Both the position numbers and the translations under genes were made by a program. Below are positions 32,107 through 32,805 of a stretch of DNA of 32,805 nucleotides, piece after piece; within the stretch, counting starts at the first letter, position 1, and each line of letters starts with the position of its first letter. Under the pieces are notes generated by a model, which saw nothing but the letters and a program-made list of their open reading frames with translations, searched no databases and was not told where the DNA came from. The DNA comes from Pseudomonadota bacterium. Lineage in GTDB: Bacteria > Pseudomonadota > Alphaproteobacteria > Rhodobacterales > Rhodobacteraceae. The DNA is taken from contig CAUJIU010000138.1 of assembly GCA_963205075.1 (NCBI GenBank), positions 1 through 32,805 on the forward strand. The letters run 5' to 3'.

Positions 32107-32805
32107 ATGCCCCGATACCTCTTTGCCCCCGAGCCGGTCGCCGCCCTGCCGATTGCCGGGACCGATGCGCTCTATCCGGTGCGGCGGATCTTCTGCGTCG
32201 GGCGCAACTATGCCGCCCATGCCGCCGAGATGGGCAACGAGGTCGACCGCGAGGCGCCGTTCTACTTCACCAAGTCGCCGCAGGGGTTGGCGCCGTCGGG
32301 CGCGACCTTGCCCTATCCGCCGGGGACGGCGGACCTGCATCACGAGGTCGAACTGGTGGTGGCGCTGGGGCGCGCGGCCTTCCGGGTGGCGTTGGCCGAT
32401 GCGATCGGCGCGGTCTGGGGCTATGGCGTGGGGCTCGACATGACCCGGCGCGACCTGCAGGGCGCCGCCAAGGACAAGCGGCGGCCCTGGGATATCGGCA
32501 AGGACTTCGAAGGCTCGGCGGTGATCGGGGCGCTGCGCGAACATGAGGGCCGCGTCCTGCCGGGCGATGCCGCGATCCGGTTGCAGGTCGGCGGCCAGCC
32601 GCGCCAGGCGGCGGTGCTGGGTGACATGGTCTGGTCGGTGCCCGAGATCATCGCCCATCTGTCGACGCTCTATCACCTCGGGCCCGGTGACCTGATCATG
32701 ACCGGCACCCCGGCCGGGGTCGGCGCGGTGGTCGCGGGCGACCGGCTGGCAGGCAGTGTCGACGGGCTGGAGCCGGTGGCGCTGACCATCGGCGCGCCGG
32801 ACTAG
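32107..32805 (+). CDS. Fumarylacetoacetate hydrolase (FAH) family protein
   Basis: The 232-residue protein is a small FAH-fold enzyme, like YcgM-type or FAHD1-like acylpyruvate hydrolases and decarboxylases. It shows IFCVGRNYAAHAAEMGNE at 28-45, FYFTKSPQGLAPSG at 52-65, metal ligands Glu80 and Glu82 in HHEVELVVALG, Asp111 in GVGLDMTRRDLQ, and TGTPAGVGAV at 199-208. AGAGG lies 8 bases before ATG 32107, preferred over the in-frame start at 32080. The stop TAG ends exactly at the window edge. Divergent from the Crp/Fnr gene. It cleaves or decarboxylates a beta-keto acid in some catabolic route that is not identifiable here. Confidence 0.9.
   Translation: MPRYLFAPEPVAALPIAGTDALYPVRRIFCVGRNYAAHAAEMGNEVDREAPFYFTKSPQGLAPSGATLPYPPGTADLHHEVELVVALGRAAFRVALADAIGAVWGYGVGLDMTRRDLQGAAKDKRRPWDIGKDFEGSAVIGALREHEGRVLPGDAAIRLQVGGQPRQAAVLGDMVWSVPEIIAHLSTLYHLGPGDLIMTGTPAGVGAVVAGDRLAGSVDGLEPVALTIGAPD

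Overview
The window looks like chromosomal DNA of a high-GC alphaproteobacterium, most likely a Rhodobacteraceae relative. The evidence is strongly GC-biased third codon positions, tightly packed operons with ATGA/GTGA stop-start overlaps, and a gene repertoire typical of that family (five-step Hut pathway with HutF and HutG, SulP/persulfide dioxygenase cluster, Pqi-type MCE transporter). Genus cannot be fixed from the sequence alone. I saw no phage, insertion sequence, CRISPR array, rRNA or tRNA. No stretch longer than 300 bases lacks a gene; the longer gaps (70-160 bases) are described as regulatory or repeat features where they hold anything visible.

Layout. (1) 1-874, leftward: end of a histidine biosynthesis operon, hisB then hisH (cut by the window edge), with a good sigma70-like promoter. 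(2) 1004-3793, rightward: a stand-alone Lrp/AsnC ligand-binding domain, a GabD-type semialdehyde dehydrogenase and a ribokinase. (3) 3790-11140: complete histidine utilisation locus. hutI-hutH-hutG-hutU run left, hutF-hutC run right, and a perfect 14-bp palindrome lies between them. Together they convert histidine to glutamate plus formate and two ammonia. (4) 11217-12888: a P-loop sulfotransferase followed by a GntR regulator remnant that has lost its DNA-binding domain. (5) 12905-23968: a sialic acid (N-acetylneuraminate) uptake and catabolism locus. A peptide-type ABC importer with a fused permease-ATPase subunit, then nanA, nanM, nanE, nanK and nagB, are encoded leftward. A divergent GntR/FCD repressor candidate faces them across a perfect 20-bp palindrome. 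nagA is missing from the window.

(6) 24130-28010, leftward: pqiA (split into two overlapping genes), pqiB and the lipoprotein pqiC, an envelope lipid transport system. (7) 28123-31969, leftward: a Crp/Fnr regulator, a persulfide-dioxygenase-like metallo-hydrolase, a small TIGR01244-type phosphatase/sulfurtransferase and a SulP transporter, with a palindrome over the -35 box of the structural genes. (8) 32107-32805, rightward: a fumarylacetoacetate-hydrolase-family enzyme ending exactly at the window edge.

The most rewarding part is the sialic acid locus: complete import and degradation logic, a fused transporter subunit, unusual intergenic hairpins, a strong candidate operator, and a decapitated second regulator at its far end. 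The second most rewarding is the Crp-controlled sulfur cluster.
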